Of a stretch of 64,000 bases of DNA, positions 11,926 through 23,982 are shown piece after piece; positions within the stretch are counted from its first letter, which is position 1, and each line of letters begins with the position of its first letter. This stretch comes from Lunularia cruciata (lineage: Eukaryota > Streptophyta > Marchantiopsida > Lunulariales > Lunulariaceae), in contig OX419757.1 in the NCBI GenBank assembly GCA_948567375.1, positions 25,172,001-25,236,000 on the forward strand. Reading direction: 5' to 3'. Position numbers and translations under genes: made by a program. Below the pieces are notes generated by a model, which saw only the letters and a list, made by a program, of their open reading frames with translations, ran no database searches and was not told the origin of the DNA.

Positions 11926-12844
11926 TATATCCAAGGTCAAAGGTCTGATCTGAGCCAAAGTGGGTGAACCCAAAGTGACTCAAGTTCAAAACAAAACCAA
12001 TCCAATCACCATACTCAAGAGACCCAAGGCTACTTTAGATCAGGTTGAGAATTCAACCCTAAAGCAAAAGTAGAAGGTAAAATTAGGAAGAGTACCCCAG
12101 TATGATCTTGTGGCAAATCTAGTATCCACTTAGGTGAACGTGATGTTTAAGCAATTGTGTGAGGATAATAAATTATATAAGAAGCAATTAAACTTGGCTC
12201 TTAAGAGAGTAGGTAAGATCCTCAAGAAGGATCTCCTTGCTATTTATCAATTTGAACAAGAAGATTTTGGGATCTCTAGAGGTAGATGGAGAGAATGGAA
12301 ATTGCATGATTATGTCTACGCATTAACATAATGACAAAAGATACTACCCACAGGTTGGGGTATCATACCTTCAAGCCTACACCACAAATCTTAGAGTTTT
12401 CAGATCAGTCCAGATGCCAACCTTTGGGAATGTTGTCCAATATAGTGACCATCATTAGAGGAGTACCTCTCAAACTCAACTATATCTTACTCAGACCAAA
12501 TGACCAAAACTGGTCATCCCTTATTGATTGGAGGACCTTGGTTGTATAATGCAAGTGTTGGTGTGGATTGGCATCAACTAAAGTTGAGGTTTAAGGTTAT
12601 TGAGTATGAATGTTACCGATTAGTGACAACCAATTGGATAAAAGTTCCTCACCTTGGGGAAACTACTTTGTCAAAAGATAAAGATCAATCTGATGATTCA
12701 TCTTCCTTATCTTGGGAAGACTTGGACCAAGAAATCCAAGTAAATTATTTGAAATGCTACGAGGTGGATGTTGAAGAGGAAAACCTATATGATGTGGCTT
12801 CTAGTAGTAGTGATTTAGGAGAAGGGAGTTACTACTCCACTTGA
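11926..12844 (+). pseudogene. second Gypsy remnant: gag end and protease
   Basis: Starting directly at the right edge of the LTR, frames with many stops encode helical gag-like sequence (12134-12331), then a retropepsin C-terminal half. SHPLLIGGPWLYNASVG at about 12510-12560 is the conserved flap/ILGRPWL region of this protease class. An acidic linker rich in Ser/Asp/Glu (12660-12840) leads to RT. It is more decayed than the preceding element and of a different family. Confidence 0.6.
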
Positions 12845-13800
12845 CTTAGATTGAGCCAAGTCAGTCATGTGGAAGGAGTTTTCATCTCAATGATTGTCAA
12901 GATGTGGTCTTGGAAGAAGGCAAAGTACTTAAAATATACAAGATGGTCACTCCCAAGGAATTGGCAGATTATGCTACCTTCTTTATAGAATACTAGGATG
13001 TATTTGCTTGGTCAGTTGAGCAAATGCCAAGAATCCCCAAACAATTTGGGGAGCATTGTATTGATTTGGTAGAAGGTGCAGTCCTAGTTTTACAATTTCA
13101 ATATAAGATGAGCCCAAAGTACTCACTCTTGGTGAAGGATGAGATTGATAAGTACTTGGGTGTACGAATTATCTTTCTAGACTTGAGCAATGAATGGATC
13201 TCTCCAATTGTCATTGTTCCAAAGAAAAAGACAAGAAAAATTTGGGTGTGCCAAGATTTTTGCAAGTTGAATTCAATCCCAAGGAAGGATCATCATCTTT
13301 TGCTATTTACAAATACAATTTTAGACCAATTAGTAGGTCATCCTTACTATAGTTTTCTTGATGGATTTTCAAGCTAATGAAGTTTCCATTTGGGAAGAAG
13401 GCAAGGAAAAAACCACATTCACTACCAATTGAATTACCTATAGCATGCAATTAGATGCCCTTTGGGTTGCATAATGCTCATGTTACATTTCAGCAAATAA
13501 TGAATGTGATTTTTAAGGACTTCCTTCTGAAGTTTTCGGAAGTCTTTATTCATGACTTCTATGTGTTTGGATGAAGAGAGGTATGTTTGGCTTACCTTTG
13601 TCAAACATTTGATAGGCATTGTGTTGCAAGCTTGTCCTTACAGCCAGAAAAGTGTTTCTTTGCAATGACAAAAGGAATTCTATTGGAACATTGGGTTTCA
13701 AGCCAAGGAATAGAAGTTGATGTTGAGAAGGTAAAGGGTATAATAGCTTTAAAATCTCCCAAAAGTATTTAGGAGCTAAGAGTCTTTTTGGGTCATGTTG
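12845..13800 (+). pseudogene. second Gypsy remnant: reverse transcriptase
   Basis: 13024-13377 keeps the N-terminal RT part (EWISPIVIVPKKK, a CQDFCKLNSI block corresponding to CVDYRKLN, then HPYYSFLDGFS). Beyond 13378 the frame is broken. Later fragments include MPFGLHNAHVTFQQIM (about 13455-13505) and a primer-grip/thumb segment at 13587-13772. The catalytic YxDD box is not legible (a FIHDFYVFG-like stretch near 13545 is its likely remnant). Confidence 0.65.
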
Positions 13801-14370
13801 AAATACTACATGCACTTTGTAGCCAATTATGAAGTGTTGGTTGCACCATTAACAAAGTTATCAGAGAAATCCAAAGACTATCTATAGGAGGCAAAGCAGG
13901 AAGAGACCTACACTCAAGCAATGAATCAATGAAGCAATGAAGAGGAAATTGGTAGAAGCACCAATTATGAGAGCTTAGAATTGGTATGTCCTTTTTCATG
14001 TATATGTGGATACTTTGTCCTTGGCAATAGAAGTATTTTTCAACCAAAAGGATGAAAAGAAGAAAAATTATCTTATCTATTGTGCCAACATGCAATTGTC
14101 AATTGTAGAGAAGAATTATACCATTGTACAATCAGAAGCACTCAAAATGGTGTATGCTTGCAAGAAGTTTCAATACTACGTGTTGGGATACGAGTTTGTG
14201 TTCTACATGGATCATTATGTGTTACAATACTTAGTGAAGAAAGCTAACTTGTTAGGGCAAATTGAACATTGGATACTATTACTACAAGAATTTACATATA
14301 GTATACATGTAAGGAAGGGAGCTTTGCATGCCAATGTAGACTACCTATCTAAGTTAGAAACTTAGAACAT
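13801..14370 (+). pseudogene. second Gypsy remnant: RNase H
   Basis: 14006-14365 is open and carries the RNase H core: NYTIVQSEALKMVYACKKF (helix with the catalytic Glu), YMDHYVLQYLVKK (third acidic position region) and the closing ALHANVDYLSKL block in which the usual Asp is Asn. A stop at about 14363 ends it. Confidence 0.65.
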
Positions 14371-14559
14371 GGATCTAAAGATAGATGACCGTTTCCTTGA
14401 TGAAGAGTTGTATCATCTGATGACAATACATAGTACAAGATGTGTAGCAAAATATCATTTTCTACATTCATGTCAATGTCCTAAGGGATTGGATCCAGAA
14501 CTAAGGTAGTCTTTCTTAGGAAAATGGGACCATATTAGCTCAAGCATAATATTTTGTTT

Positions 14560-15560
14560 AAAATGGGTGAAGATGAGATGCTTTGTAGGTGCTTGGAAGC
14601 CTACAAGGTATGAGGAGTAATGGAATCCATACACTTGGAAGCATTGAAAGGTTGTTATGCACTAAAGAACACAACTAAGAAAATCCTTGCAGCAAGATAT
14701 TGGTGGCCTATGGTGTATAAGGATACACAAGCCTATATTAGAAGTTGTGATGCTTGCCAATGAATATGGAAGCTTACGTCTACTACTTAGTGGCCCTTGA
14801 GACCAATTTTGCCATTGGCTCCATTTGAGAAATGGGGTATTGATTTGGTGGGTCTGATTCAACCAGTCACTTGATTCACCAGAAAGAGGTATATTTTAGT
14901 GACTAAAATGACTAAAATGACTAAAATGGTGGAGGCCAAGGCAACTCAAAAAGATGATGCAAAAATGGTAGCAGAATTTTTCTTCTAAAATATCATCTCT
15001 AGATATGGATGTCCATTAGAAGTAGTCAGTGATTGGGTACTCATTTTTTGAACTCACTTGTGGAAGCTTCAACAAAGTATTTTCAATTTAAACATTGAAA
15101 GACAACAACTCCTTACAAACCAAAAGCAAATAGGTTGATAGAGAAGGCTAATGGGTTACTTTGTAAAATTTTATAAGGTAATAGTCAATTATGCCTATGA
15201 TTGGGACACAAAGTTTTTGGAAATTTTGTGGGCATATAGAATGACTGAAAAGATTACCATTAAGCACACTTTGTATTTGTTAATGTATGGATTGCATCCC
15301 ATACTACCAGTTGATTTGAAGTGCAGTCATATTGCAAGAGAGTAAGGATCTTTGGATTCAACAACTGATGTGGTTGGAAGAGAAGTGAGCCAATGCACTG
15401 CAAACTACAAGAGAAATACAACCTTAAGAGATATGCATGATAAGAAGTTATGACTTATCATTATTTGTGAGGATGACCTAGTGTTCTTATATGATAATGA
15501 CCAAATATTCTTTCCAAGGAAGCTGTACTTAAGGTAGATGAGGCTATAACAAGTGATGGA
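14560..15560 (+). pseudogene. second Gypsy remnant: integrase
   Basis: Fragments in changing frames: AARYWWPMVYKD and SCDACQ (zinc-binding end, 14690-14762), FEKWGIDLVG (first catalytic Asp, about 14825), SRYGCPLEVVSD (second Asp, about 15000-15030) and a core end with NYAYDWDTKFLEILWAYR (15185-15240). The third catalytic residue region is destroyed. About 15430-15560 is the basic C-terminal tail. No LTR can be recognised after it. Confidence 0.65.
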
Positions 15561-16134
15561 CATTTTTTCACATCTCCAAAATCACATCATCTCACATTGA
15601 TGCACATCTCTAAAATCCAATTCCTCCTTTGCTTCATTGCTTCTTCATTGTTAAAAAACATCAGATCTCTAATCATTAGAAGTCACAAAGTAGGCACTTT
15701 TGATTTTCTTTCAAAAGCTGATTCTTAAAAATCCACCACTTTATTAAATGCTCTTTACATTTATAGGTAGATTCAATTTCACACATTGATCTAGAGCTAT
15801 GCTGGTTTACTTCCATCTAAACTCACACTCACGCTCACATCACACTTGCACTCATACTCATACTCACACCAATCTCTTATCTATGTCTCTCTACTTTGAT
15901 TTAGGCTTCACCCTCCCTCCACAATATAACTTATAGAGTAGATGTAAATCTAATTTATAAGAATAGCATTACTACACCAAAAGGTTTTGGTACTAGATCT
16001 AATACATCAGATGAATTTTGCAATTTTGGTCCTAGTTGGAGAGAATATAAAACCACTTTGACAACAAAATCCAATCTATTTATCTAGGTAGAAAAAAGAA
16101 AGAAAAGAAAAATTAAAGGAGAGATGATCACATA

Positions 16135-16218
16135 GATAGCAAGAAGGGTGGGAAGACCAATCAAGTTATGCAAAGATAAGATGAAAGGGAATAAATGGGA
16201 CTAATCTTTAATAGGATT
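16135..16218 (+). repeat. dispersed repeat 'R80', copy A
   Basis: Starts GATAGCAAGAAGG and continues through GGGAAGACC, ATCAAG, AAAGATAAGAT and a GGGACTAAT end, in the same order as the other copies listed here. Diverged (about three quarters identical to copy B by eye). Class unknown. Confidence 0.6.
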
Positions 16219-18108
16219 GGTAAAAGAAATTTTCCGTTAGATAAGCTTTTCAAGTTGAATGGTTTATAAATTAACACAATGTCAAAAATACCTCCAACAA
16301 GTGGTGATATTACAAACTTACCCAAATCAATTCACTATTTATAAAAATAGCGTTAGATTTTCCTAAGCCTTAGTGTTGATTAAGAATGCTTGGTTGAGAA
16401 AGTAGAGGTCGTGGCCATCCTCTAGGTTCCACAAGTGGAGTGATGAGGTGATTGCTCGACAATAAGGACCGGTCTAGTTCCATTGGCTGGTTGGGAGTTG
16501 TGATCAGCTCCCGTGGAAGAGGCAATCATCATGCTAATGCTAAATTTCTTGTGGAGAAAATATCATAGTTGCTTAAACTTTGGAGAAGGAAGGATGTTCT
16601 AAAAACAAACTCGGAAATACCCCATGATCAATTGAGTGAGTTGCATACTAGCAAAGAAAAAGTCAAGGAATCTGACAATATTGGATAATGTTTACAATAT
16701 TTTGTATGATTAACTACTATGGAACAAGTAATTGTCATGCTAATGCTACATTTCTTGTGGAGAAAATGTCAGAGTTACCAAAAATTTAGAGAGGGAAGAA
16801 ATTTTTTGAAGCAAACCCAAAAATACTCCACAATCAATTGAGCTGCATATTGGCAAGGTAGAAGTCAAGGATTTTGATCATACTTGTTAATTTTTTTAAT
16901 TCCAATTTGCTTCACAAACTTTTGCCTAATGATAAGGGTGCAAGTTTGAAATACCTCATAACCTCACACTCATAGCCAACATAAAGATTCTTCACTAGAA
17001 TTCTATGCTAAGTGATATCTATGTGGGAAGGACAAAATTGGTATTTAGTTTCAACTTTCAAATCCAAATTACCAAGGTTTGGTGGAGAAAATTTTCAACA
17101 AATCAAATCACCAATTTCAATCTCAAGAAGGATTACCAAATTCTCTACAATGTAGACTTCATGGAGATCTAACAAGCTCAAGGTTTCACTTTTAGTTTCT
17201 TGCCAAACTAAACATGAGCAGTCTTGAGATGTACCTTCAGTGGATACAATTTACTTTGTGAACTACATTTACAAAAGAGCTTGAGAAGAGCTCAAATCCT
17301 AAGGAGGAGTACACAAACTAAGAAATAGTTATTTTAAATGTTTTTGAGACAAGAATAGAGTTTGTATGCAAACCCTCACACTGGACTTAGCCTTCATCAC
17401 ACCAAGTTCAAACTTCAAATAGTGCCTCCTAAACAAGTATTGTGACACAATGGGTCTATAGAACCACCTGAAAGTCCCAAACCCAACATTTGTCTAGTCA
17501 ATTTTACTAGTAGGGTTACATTTTATCTAAGTTGACATTATATCTAGCACCAAATTTCATGATTAGAAGATGCTTGGAGCAAATAAAATGAATCTTCTAT
17601 CATTGCAATCAAATTCATGCATTGATTGTGAACAATTGTGGTAAATCAACTTTGCTTGCTCCATTGGCTTTTGTGACTATCAAAATCTAGAAGTTGACAA
17701 AAGTTGCTTAAGCACTTCACAAAACTTCTTACAAAATGACTATCTATTCAATCTCACACAATGCACTCCTCCTTACAAGATTGACATGACTCAACTCATG
17801 ATTAGATTAGTGAAGACACTTGATATCCATGTCTTAATTGGTGTGAAGTCAAGGTTGATGTATTTTGGACACTAGGTTCATTTACAAGCTCAACCATCTC
17901 CATGGTTGAGCTTGTAAACATATCAACACTCAATGGTTTGTCATATTAAATGCAACTTTCATTGATGTAGCTTCCAAAATATTGCTATCCTCCACATGCA
18001 AAGAGCATGGCCTCCATTCTTCCAACCCAACATTCTGAACCAACATTAAGGTTGGCAAAACCAAAGACAACTTTTATAAATAGTGAATTGATAAGGGTAC
18101 ATTTGGTT

Positions 18109-18141
18109 GGGTGGGTGGGTGGGTGGGGATGGGAGGGAGGG
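18109..18141 (+). other. strong G-quadruplex motif
   Basis: Eight runs of three or four G in 33 bases, separated by single T or A (one AT): GGGT repeated four times, GGGGAT, then GGGA repeats. Single-nucleotide loops predict a very stable parallel quadruplex on the plus strand. It sits in AT-rich non-coding DNA. Confidence 0.75.
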
Positions 18142-18161
18142 TATTTTTTACATATAAATGA

Positions 18162-18555
18162 TTGGAGTATCTGAAGAAGCATTATCCAATGTGATTTTAG
18201 GATTACCCGCTAAGGTTTCTTGTAGAACAATGATTGGACCCATACTGTCTAAAGTATGATATGAAATAGTAAAGAAATTCAAAGTGGTATGTGTAACATC
18301 CTATGCATAGGATAGCAAGAAGGACAAGAAGACCCATCAAGCCCTGCAAAGATAAGATCAAAGAGGTTAAATGAGGCTAATTTTTAAGATGAGCTATGCA
18401 AGTAAAACGGTTTATTAATTATTGGAGTATCTGAAGAAGCATTATCCATGAAGAAGCATGCTTTTTTTCTTATGGATCACAGATTAGAGTTTTCTTAGAA
18501 CAATGAGTATGATATGAAATAGTAAAGAAATTCAAAGTGGTATCCATGACATCTT
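18162..18555. repeat. ~136-bp direct repeat flanking a dispersed-repeat copy
   Basis: 18162-18297 and 18420-18555 share ATTGGAGTATCTGAAGAAGC at the start and TATGATATGAAATAGTAAAG near the end, with a diverged middle. Copy B of the dispersed repeat lies exactly between them, so either the small element inserted between tandem copies or a recombination event duplicated the flank. Confidence 0.6.
18310..18398 (+). repeat. dispersed repeat 'R80', copy B
   Basis: GGATAGCAAGAAGGACAAG, then AGACCCATCAAGCCCTGCAA, AAGATAAGATC and ATGAGGCTAAT, matching the family order. A TAAAACGGTTTATTAATT-like extension after it resembles the sequence following copy A. Confidence 0.65.
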
Positions 18556-18831
18556 ATGCTCTTGTGTACTCCCTTTAACTCCAAGGATAAAAGAACCCAA
18601 AGTCTACTTCATTACATACTTCTATACTTGGAGACCTTTTTTGTCACAGCTTCACTAACCCATCCAAGAAGACAAGTAATTACTCCTTAAAAAATTATAT
18701 AATGTGTAAGATTTATAATCACAACGTTCATTATTGTCACCTGATTATCTCACACCAAGAATAAATAATCAAAAAATACATATAGCTATAAAACCAACCA
18801 AGTATAAGTTTATCTTAACTCGGTATCATCT

Positions 18832-18910
18832 ACAAAGTATAACTACACTCTTGCAAGGTATTCACTCTTCAAGGTACAAAGTGTAACTACACTCTTGCAA
18901 GGGGTATTCA
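18832..18910 (+). repeat. short tandem duplication
   Basis: Two adjacent copies of a ~43-bp unit containing GTAACTACACTCTTGCAAGG, differing at a few positions. Confidence 0.7.
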
Positions 18911-19082
18911 AGATATAAACAAGATGCCATAGCAAACACTATATCCTTATATATTAAGAGTAACTATGTTAAACAGGATTCTATAAAATGAAGCGGAAGA
19001 TATAACAAGATGCCATATCAAACACTATATCCTTATATATTAAGAGTAACTATGTAAAATATGATTCTCTAAAATGGAGTGG
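18911..19082 (+). repeat. 86-bp tandem duplication
   Basis: Two units offset by 86 bp share AAGATGCCATA, CAAACACTATATCCTTATA and GAGTAACTATGT. High identity suggests a fairly recent duplication. It marks the border with the single-copy island to the right. Confidence 0.75.
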
Positions 19083-22000
19083 AATAGTGGAACCAACAGG
19101 GTTGACGCCTTTCGACGGAAAAGCATCGCATAGTTTTGAGGAAACATCAGCCGTAGCTTTAGCATCCCAAGGTGGCAACACATCTTGCTTTTGGAAGCAT
19201 GTATCACCCAAAGAGAAGAGACAATACTGTCATTTTAACCGCGCGAATCTCTAAACTATGTATGTCAACTGGGGCCTTGCACATTGCTGTCTAGGAACTC
19301 CTATTTTACGTTACTAATCGGGACTCCCCCCGGATGATAAAACAGAACAGAATTGTCTAAATGAATGTTCCTAATTGATAGGTCGTCATTGTGTGAAACA
19401 AAGGAAAGATCTTTAGAAGAGGCAATGTTTGTCCTACGAGATGAACGTTATAAGAGGATGATGCCGTTCAAACAGGGACCACACTACAGCTAATTTTGTT
19501 TTGAAATACCGTACCTATTTTGCCCAGGGACAGAAAGTAGGCTAAAGATGATTGTTGACAAATTTTCCAAAAGTCTATGCTTTGGTGATCCGTATCAGGA
19601 CGTTTAACAAAGTCGCATAATGGCAGTGTCGCAGGAGAACACGACGTAAGTGCTGCTCCTTTCAAGCGGGGAAACTTGTACGAGCCCAGAACATTGGTGA
19701 TGAATCTGATGGTCGATCCCTCATCAAGTATATTCGCGGGGACTGCAGGAGTGGAGGGGGAGTGCTGATCTCCAGATACTATAAATAAGAGATAAAAGAC
19801 CTGGATATGGGGAAAGTAGGTCAAATTCTGAGAAAGAGCCATACGTAGACGATCATCGTGATATCGTTCGAGTCAGAGCTCTCATCATTGCCAGTCCAAC
19901 CTTTTGATTATGTCAGCGACCTGAGGATCTAACTCAGGATGAGTCCTTTGCCTTTTTCCACACTGCTCGTACGATTCACAGAAGCATGGACTTATACGGC
20001 AGAGAGCACATTGAAACTATTCTAACACTTCGTCCGCGGGAAGAAAGCGAATGGTTCCTCTTTGTTGTGGAGGAGGAAGATGGAAGAATCAGAATGAAAT
20101 CTTTGGAATTTCTGGTTTGAGACATGAGGACCACTCTCACCACAGTAGTCGGCTTGGATGAGATACGTACCGTGTTAAAGAGGCAAGAGAGAGTACATCT
20201 CATCCACTGCGTAAAGATGTGAAAATGTCAAAACAGGACATCGACATTGTTAAAGTGATTTGTATTCTGTCTATCTTTATCCAAACCTTAAAATCGTCAA
20301 ATGATGGATATTGCAGATAAATCAACTTTATAATCTGAAGGCTCTAGTTAGTTAAAGAAACAGTTAAATGAAGTATATGAAGGTTGTTTGTTTACTGCTT
20401 ATACCAGGACAAGAGTGAAGCTGATTCCTGCGCAGCATATGAGTTCGTCTTATTCGATTTGAGTTTTTAGATAAACAAGAACCAGACCTGTATTTTAGAC
20501 CATCAACAATATATGCAAAGTCTTATATAGTTACGAGTGACAAACATAATATTCTCTACAATGCAGTACATCATGCTAGTTTGTTGTGAGACAGTGCTAT
20601 GCATACAATATGTGGTTTAGGGGACTTCCCATCGAACGAAAATTGATTCCACAGAGTTTGTATTCGTCTTTTATGTACACTCGTTTAAAAGAAAGCGGGG
20701 TCAGTTCTATTTTTATTCTTTCTTTTGTGTAAGATTTTAGATCCTACGGAAAATTGATCTGAATGATCCACTTGCATTGCTATCACGAAAGTGACATTGA
20801 TACGTTTGTTTTGGGTAAATTAAAATATTCACCAAATCAGTTCTCTTTTGAGACCATACCTGAACAAAAGGAATTAGCTCATCGTTAGGGGGAGCGTTAA
20901 AGACATTTGTGTATTTTCATAAATCTTGATGTGTTCTTACATGGGATTCTTCTTTATCTCGCTTGAGATGCATACTTACCAACCATCCCGACTAAAACTG
21001 TAAGATCGGTCGGCCGTTCAAACGATTGCTTCTTTGGCAATGAATGTCCCATTCTACAAACCTACTGTACGATCTAAGAGGGCTCTAAAAGACCACGGCT
21101 TATAGCCCACCCTTTTCCCATGTTTTACTCTAAGATCAGTAATAAACCTCATCTGAATTCGATCTTCTTCCTTACCCGCATCGACCTGCCTTTGTCAGTT
21201 CGAATGGAAGTCGAGGACGGAGGGACGGGCTCGAAGTGGGGGCTAACGAGTGAAATTTGTGCTAAAAGACAAGGCAGGCAGGCAGACAGCCGGAATCAAT
21301 TTCTTTGAAGAATTGGAAGGTACAGTAGAAGGGGAGAGAGACAGCGGAACAACTCTGGGAGTTGGCGAAGAAAGGAATACAGTTACCGTACTGCCCACAT
21401 CCACCTGTCGTTAGCAGCAGGGGGAAACTCAACTTGTCTCGGGAAGTGGTCCATTTCCTTGCCATCTCTCTCCAACCAACCTCATCTTAAATGGTTTCTT
21501 TATCACCACTATTTGGTCACTGACGAATCAATTTAGGAGTGCTGCCACCCGTTGATTGACTGGAGTAACTTTTCGTCTATAAAGAAAATGAAAAGTCACG
21601 TAGTGATTCCATGAGGTGATCTGGTCAATGAAACATGTAAAGGAGACGAGCATCCATGGCTGGCCGGCTGGCTAAACTACCGATAGCTGAAGCCAGAAAT
21701 CCGGGTGGTTTTGTTAAAGATTGGTGTTGATTGACTGATAGTCACTACAATGGAACTTGAAGTTAAAGAGCAGTAGGATGCTGGCTTCTTGAGCAGGGCG
21801 TGTTCCACGCTGACGACAAGATGAGAGAGAACCAATAAGAGTACATTTGAGGAGCGTCTGAGAGACGAACAGCTCGCTTCTCTTTGTTTTTCAATCTCCT
21901 TTGCCAGTTCTCTCGATTTCTCAATTCCTAGGCCCGTTCTGCCCTGTTGGTGAATTCCGTATATATATTGAGAATTCACCCGCTCTTGTCCTTGCATGCG

Positions 22001-22722
22001 TTTCCTGCAGTAGTATCTTCCCCCCTTGTGCTGAGATCCTGTTCTCCGTGATTTGGGCATAATCGTCCTGCTTGGGATACCGATTTCGTGAGGATATCAA
22101 GGCAAGGGCCTAACTCCTGATTCTCATGAAAAACAAGATATTTTCCAGGATTTCTAGAATCGATATTTCTTTCAGCGATTTGTGCAGAAGTTTGACTCTT
22201 CCGGATCAATTTTGACACTTCCCAATTCTCACACACTTTCAGCTAAATGGCAGGAGCTGCAGGGTATCAGCGGGGTACCAAAGCACTTTTTTTTCGTTCT
22301 GTACTTAAGATATGTAGTGATTAAGAGAACTTCCGGTTGCTTTCAGCTATCCCCTCCTTGCCTGTAGCAGGAATTTAATTGTCGGTGGCGGGCTAAACCC
22401 AGGACTAGGAGTTGTACTTCTTCCTTCTTCTCGGTGTCCTTCCTCATCCATCAACGTCAATTCTGACCTGAAAGCGGCGTTTAGAGGTTTCGTTCATAGC
22501 TTGGATCACAGTGCCAGATCAAATGAATGGTGGCCGGGGATCATTTCTTGCCGACGAAGCGATTGTCAAAGCAGGGCGACAGATGAGATTGTGAGGTTTC
22601 TTCAGCAGTTTCCGAACTCAATGCTAAAGCTGTAGTGAAAAGATTTTGCAGAAACTGTTGAACAGGGTAAGTCTTCTTTTTCTTTGGATCTTTGTGGGTC
22701 GTCTCCGATAAGTTGCTTGAGA
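19083..22722. other. single-copy region upstream of the host gene, no gene recognised
   Basis: Base composition and word use differ from the flanking transposon blocks. Open stretches exist at 19468-19842 (minus), 21677-22060 (minus) and 21976-22236 (minus), but none has a recognisable domain and they overlap freely. The last few hundred bases should hold the promoter and 5'UTR of the gene at 22723. A good 5' splice-site match (CAGGGTAAGT, about 22663-22672) occurs 50 bases before its ATG, but no suitable acceptor is obvious before the start codon. Confidence 0.4.
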
Positions 22723-23982
22723 ATGGATAGGTTGGTTTTGGGGTACCCCAACGATGATGCCGATGTGGATGCACTGCTCTCACAACTGAATGATGAGCAT
22801 CTAATGAAGTTGAAAGTCAACAGCCACATTTCGACAAAGGACATCCGTGTCATTGGGAATGGTAACAATAGGAATAGCATGGATGACGATGCAGGAGTCT
22901 TGGATTCCCATTTGAGCAGTCGGTTGGCGAAATTGAAAGCTGATCGCCCAGTACCTAAGAGTAAAGGGAAAGAGACAGAGGTGAGGAAGGAGAGCAGCAC
23001 GGGGCTGAGTTTGAGAAGGTCTTCATCCAAACGGGAATATGGTAATGCGGATGGGAGCGACAAAAGAAGATTGTCCAGATGTCAATCTCAAAATAGCGAA
23101 TTTCTTTCGTGCCGATCTGGTATAGATAATTTAGACGATCCAGAAGACATCGATGCGAATCTGGTTGCACGGTTTCGTGCCTTGAAGGGAACCCCGTCTC
23201 CGATCTCTTCTACTGACAGTTGTAGCTTGGCACAATTTTCACGGAGCCTGTCATACCAAGCAGCCTCGAATGATGACTTTTACAATTCGTCGTATGGATC
23301 TTCTTCACCATCTGCCACTCTGCTGGGTCGGTCTAGTTCCAGATCCTCCCCCCGGGTGATGACTACCTCGGTTGCCACTTCTTGCCACTGTTCTACTCCT
23401 TCCCCATTCAAGCTTTTGAAGCAACTGAGCTCTATAACATTTTCACCCAAGTCTGCTGCTCTGCCACTGTCACCGTCTTCGAAGACCTCCACTACTCCTG
23501 CTAAGGATCAATCCCCCCGGGATAAGAAGTCTATGGAGAAGGACAGCTCAAAGAAGAAACCCCAGCAGAAAAGTGTGGTTGGAGTTGAAGCAGAGAATCT
23601 GTCGAGTGTTAAGGACATGAAGAGGCTGTTTTCATCGGTGGCGGACAGGGTCGGTCTGGAGAGAAGCAGGGTATCCTCTGCCGAAGAAGATGACTTTTTG
23701 GGAGGAGATCTGCGTGCTTTTCCTTTGCTGGATAGGGAACTGGAGTACATCAAAGTCTCTTCTGAGGAAGAGAAATTGAACCAGGAGGCAGAGAGGGTGG
23801 TGGAGTGGGCCAAGGATGCCGCACGCCTCGCCCTCGATGCCTCAGATGGTGAGGATGAGGATTTAGAATTAGGAGAAGAGGATTTTGACTCTGATAGCTC
23901 CACTGAGAAAGGCATCAAGAATGCCAAGGATTTGAAGAAGGCTTCTAAGCCAAAGAAGAAGAAAAAGTGGGGTTTGTTCTGA
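22723..23982 (+). CDS. intact host gene: Ser-rich protein with three Leu/Lys motifs, possibly ANCHR/MIM1-like
   Basis: A 419-residue single-exon frame from the ATG at 22723 to a TGA. The open frame extends 13 codons further up, but no ATG lies there. Three similar acidic-amphipathic motifs are spaced along the N-terminal third: DVDALLSQLNDEHLMKLK (about residues 14-31), LDSHLSSRLAKLK (60-72) and DIDANLVARFRALKG (142-156). A basic Ser/Arg patch (about 98-120) and a long Ser/Pro-rich, probably disordered middle (160-290) follow, then a helical segment EAERVVEWAKDAARLALDAS (about 354-373), an acidic stretch and a Lys-rich end KKKKKWGLF. The 'RFRALKG' type motif recalls MIM1-like repeats of abscission-checkpoint (ANCHR/ZFYVE19-like) proteins, but no FYVE zinc finger is present, so the assignment is tentative. 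Codon use is unlike the decayed transposons around it and no stop interrupts it, so it is probably functional. Confidence 0.75.
   Translation: MDRLVLGYPNDDADVDALLSQLNDEHLMKLKVNSHISTKDIRVIGNGNNRNSMDDDAGVLDSHLSSRLAKLKADRPVPKSKGKETEVRKESSTGLSLRRSSSKREYGNADGSDKRRLSRCQSQNSEFLSCRSGIDNLDDPEDIDANLVARFRALKGTPSPISSTDSCSLAQFSRSLSYQAASNDDFYNSSYGSSSPSATLLGRSSSRSSPRVMTTSVATSCHCSTPSPFKLLKQLSSITFSPKSAALPLSPSSKTSTTPAKDQSPRDKKSMEKDSSKKKPQQKSVVGVEAENLSSVKDMKRLFSSVADRVGLERSRVSSAEEDDFLGGDLRAFPLLDRELEYIKVSSEEEKLNQEAERVVEWAKDAARLALDASDGEDEDLELGEEDFDSDSSTEKGIKNAKDLKKASKPKKKKKWGLF

Larger units (their letters stand above)
15561..19082. other. AT-rich spacer with small repeats, no gene
   Basis: No coding sequence with coherent composition on either strand. 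The stretch contains two copies of the dispersed repeat, a G-quadruplex motif and several local duplications (listed separately). The rest looks like decayed transposon or intergenic DNA. Confidence 0.5.

Noticed and set aside
17985-18182. Small minus-strand ORF with a His/Pro-rich stretch
   Set aside because: The His/Pro repeat is only the complement of the G-quadruplex run.
19468-19842. 124-codon minus-strand ORF
   Set aside because: No domain, mixed composition, and no supporting start context or partner exon; length is within chance for this region.
22684-22722. Thirteen extra codons upstream of the host gene ATG
   Set aside because: The open frame starts at TTG, not ATG; the ATG at 22723 is the first plausible start in a plant nuclear gene.
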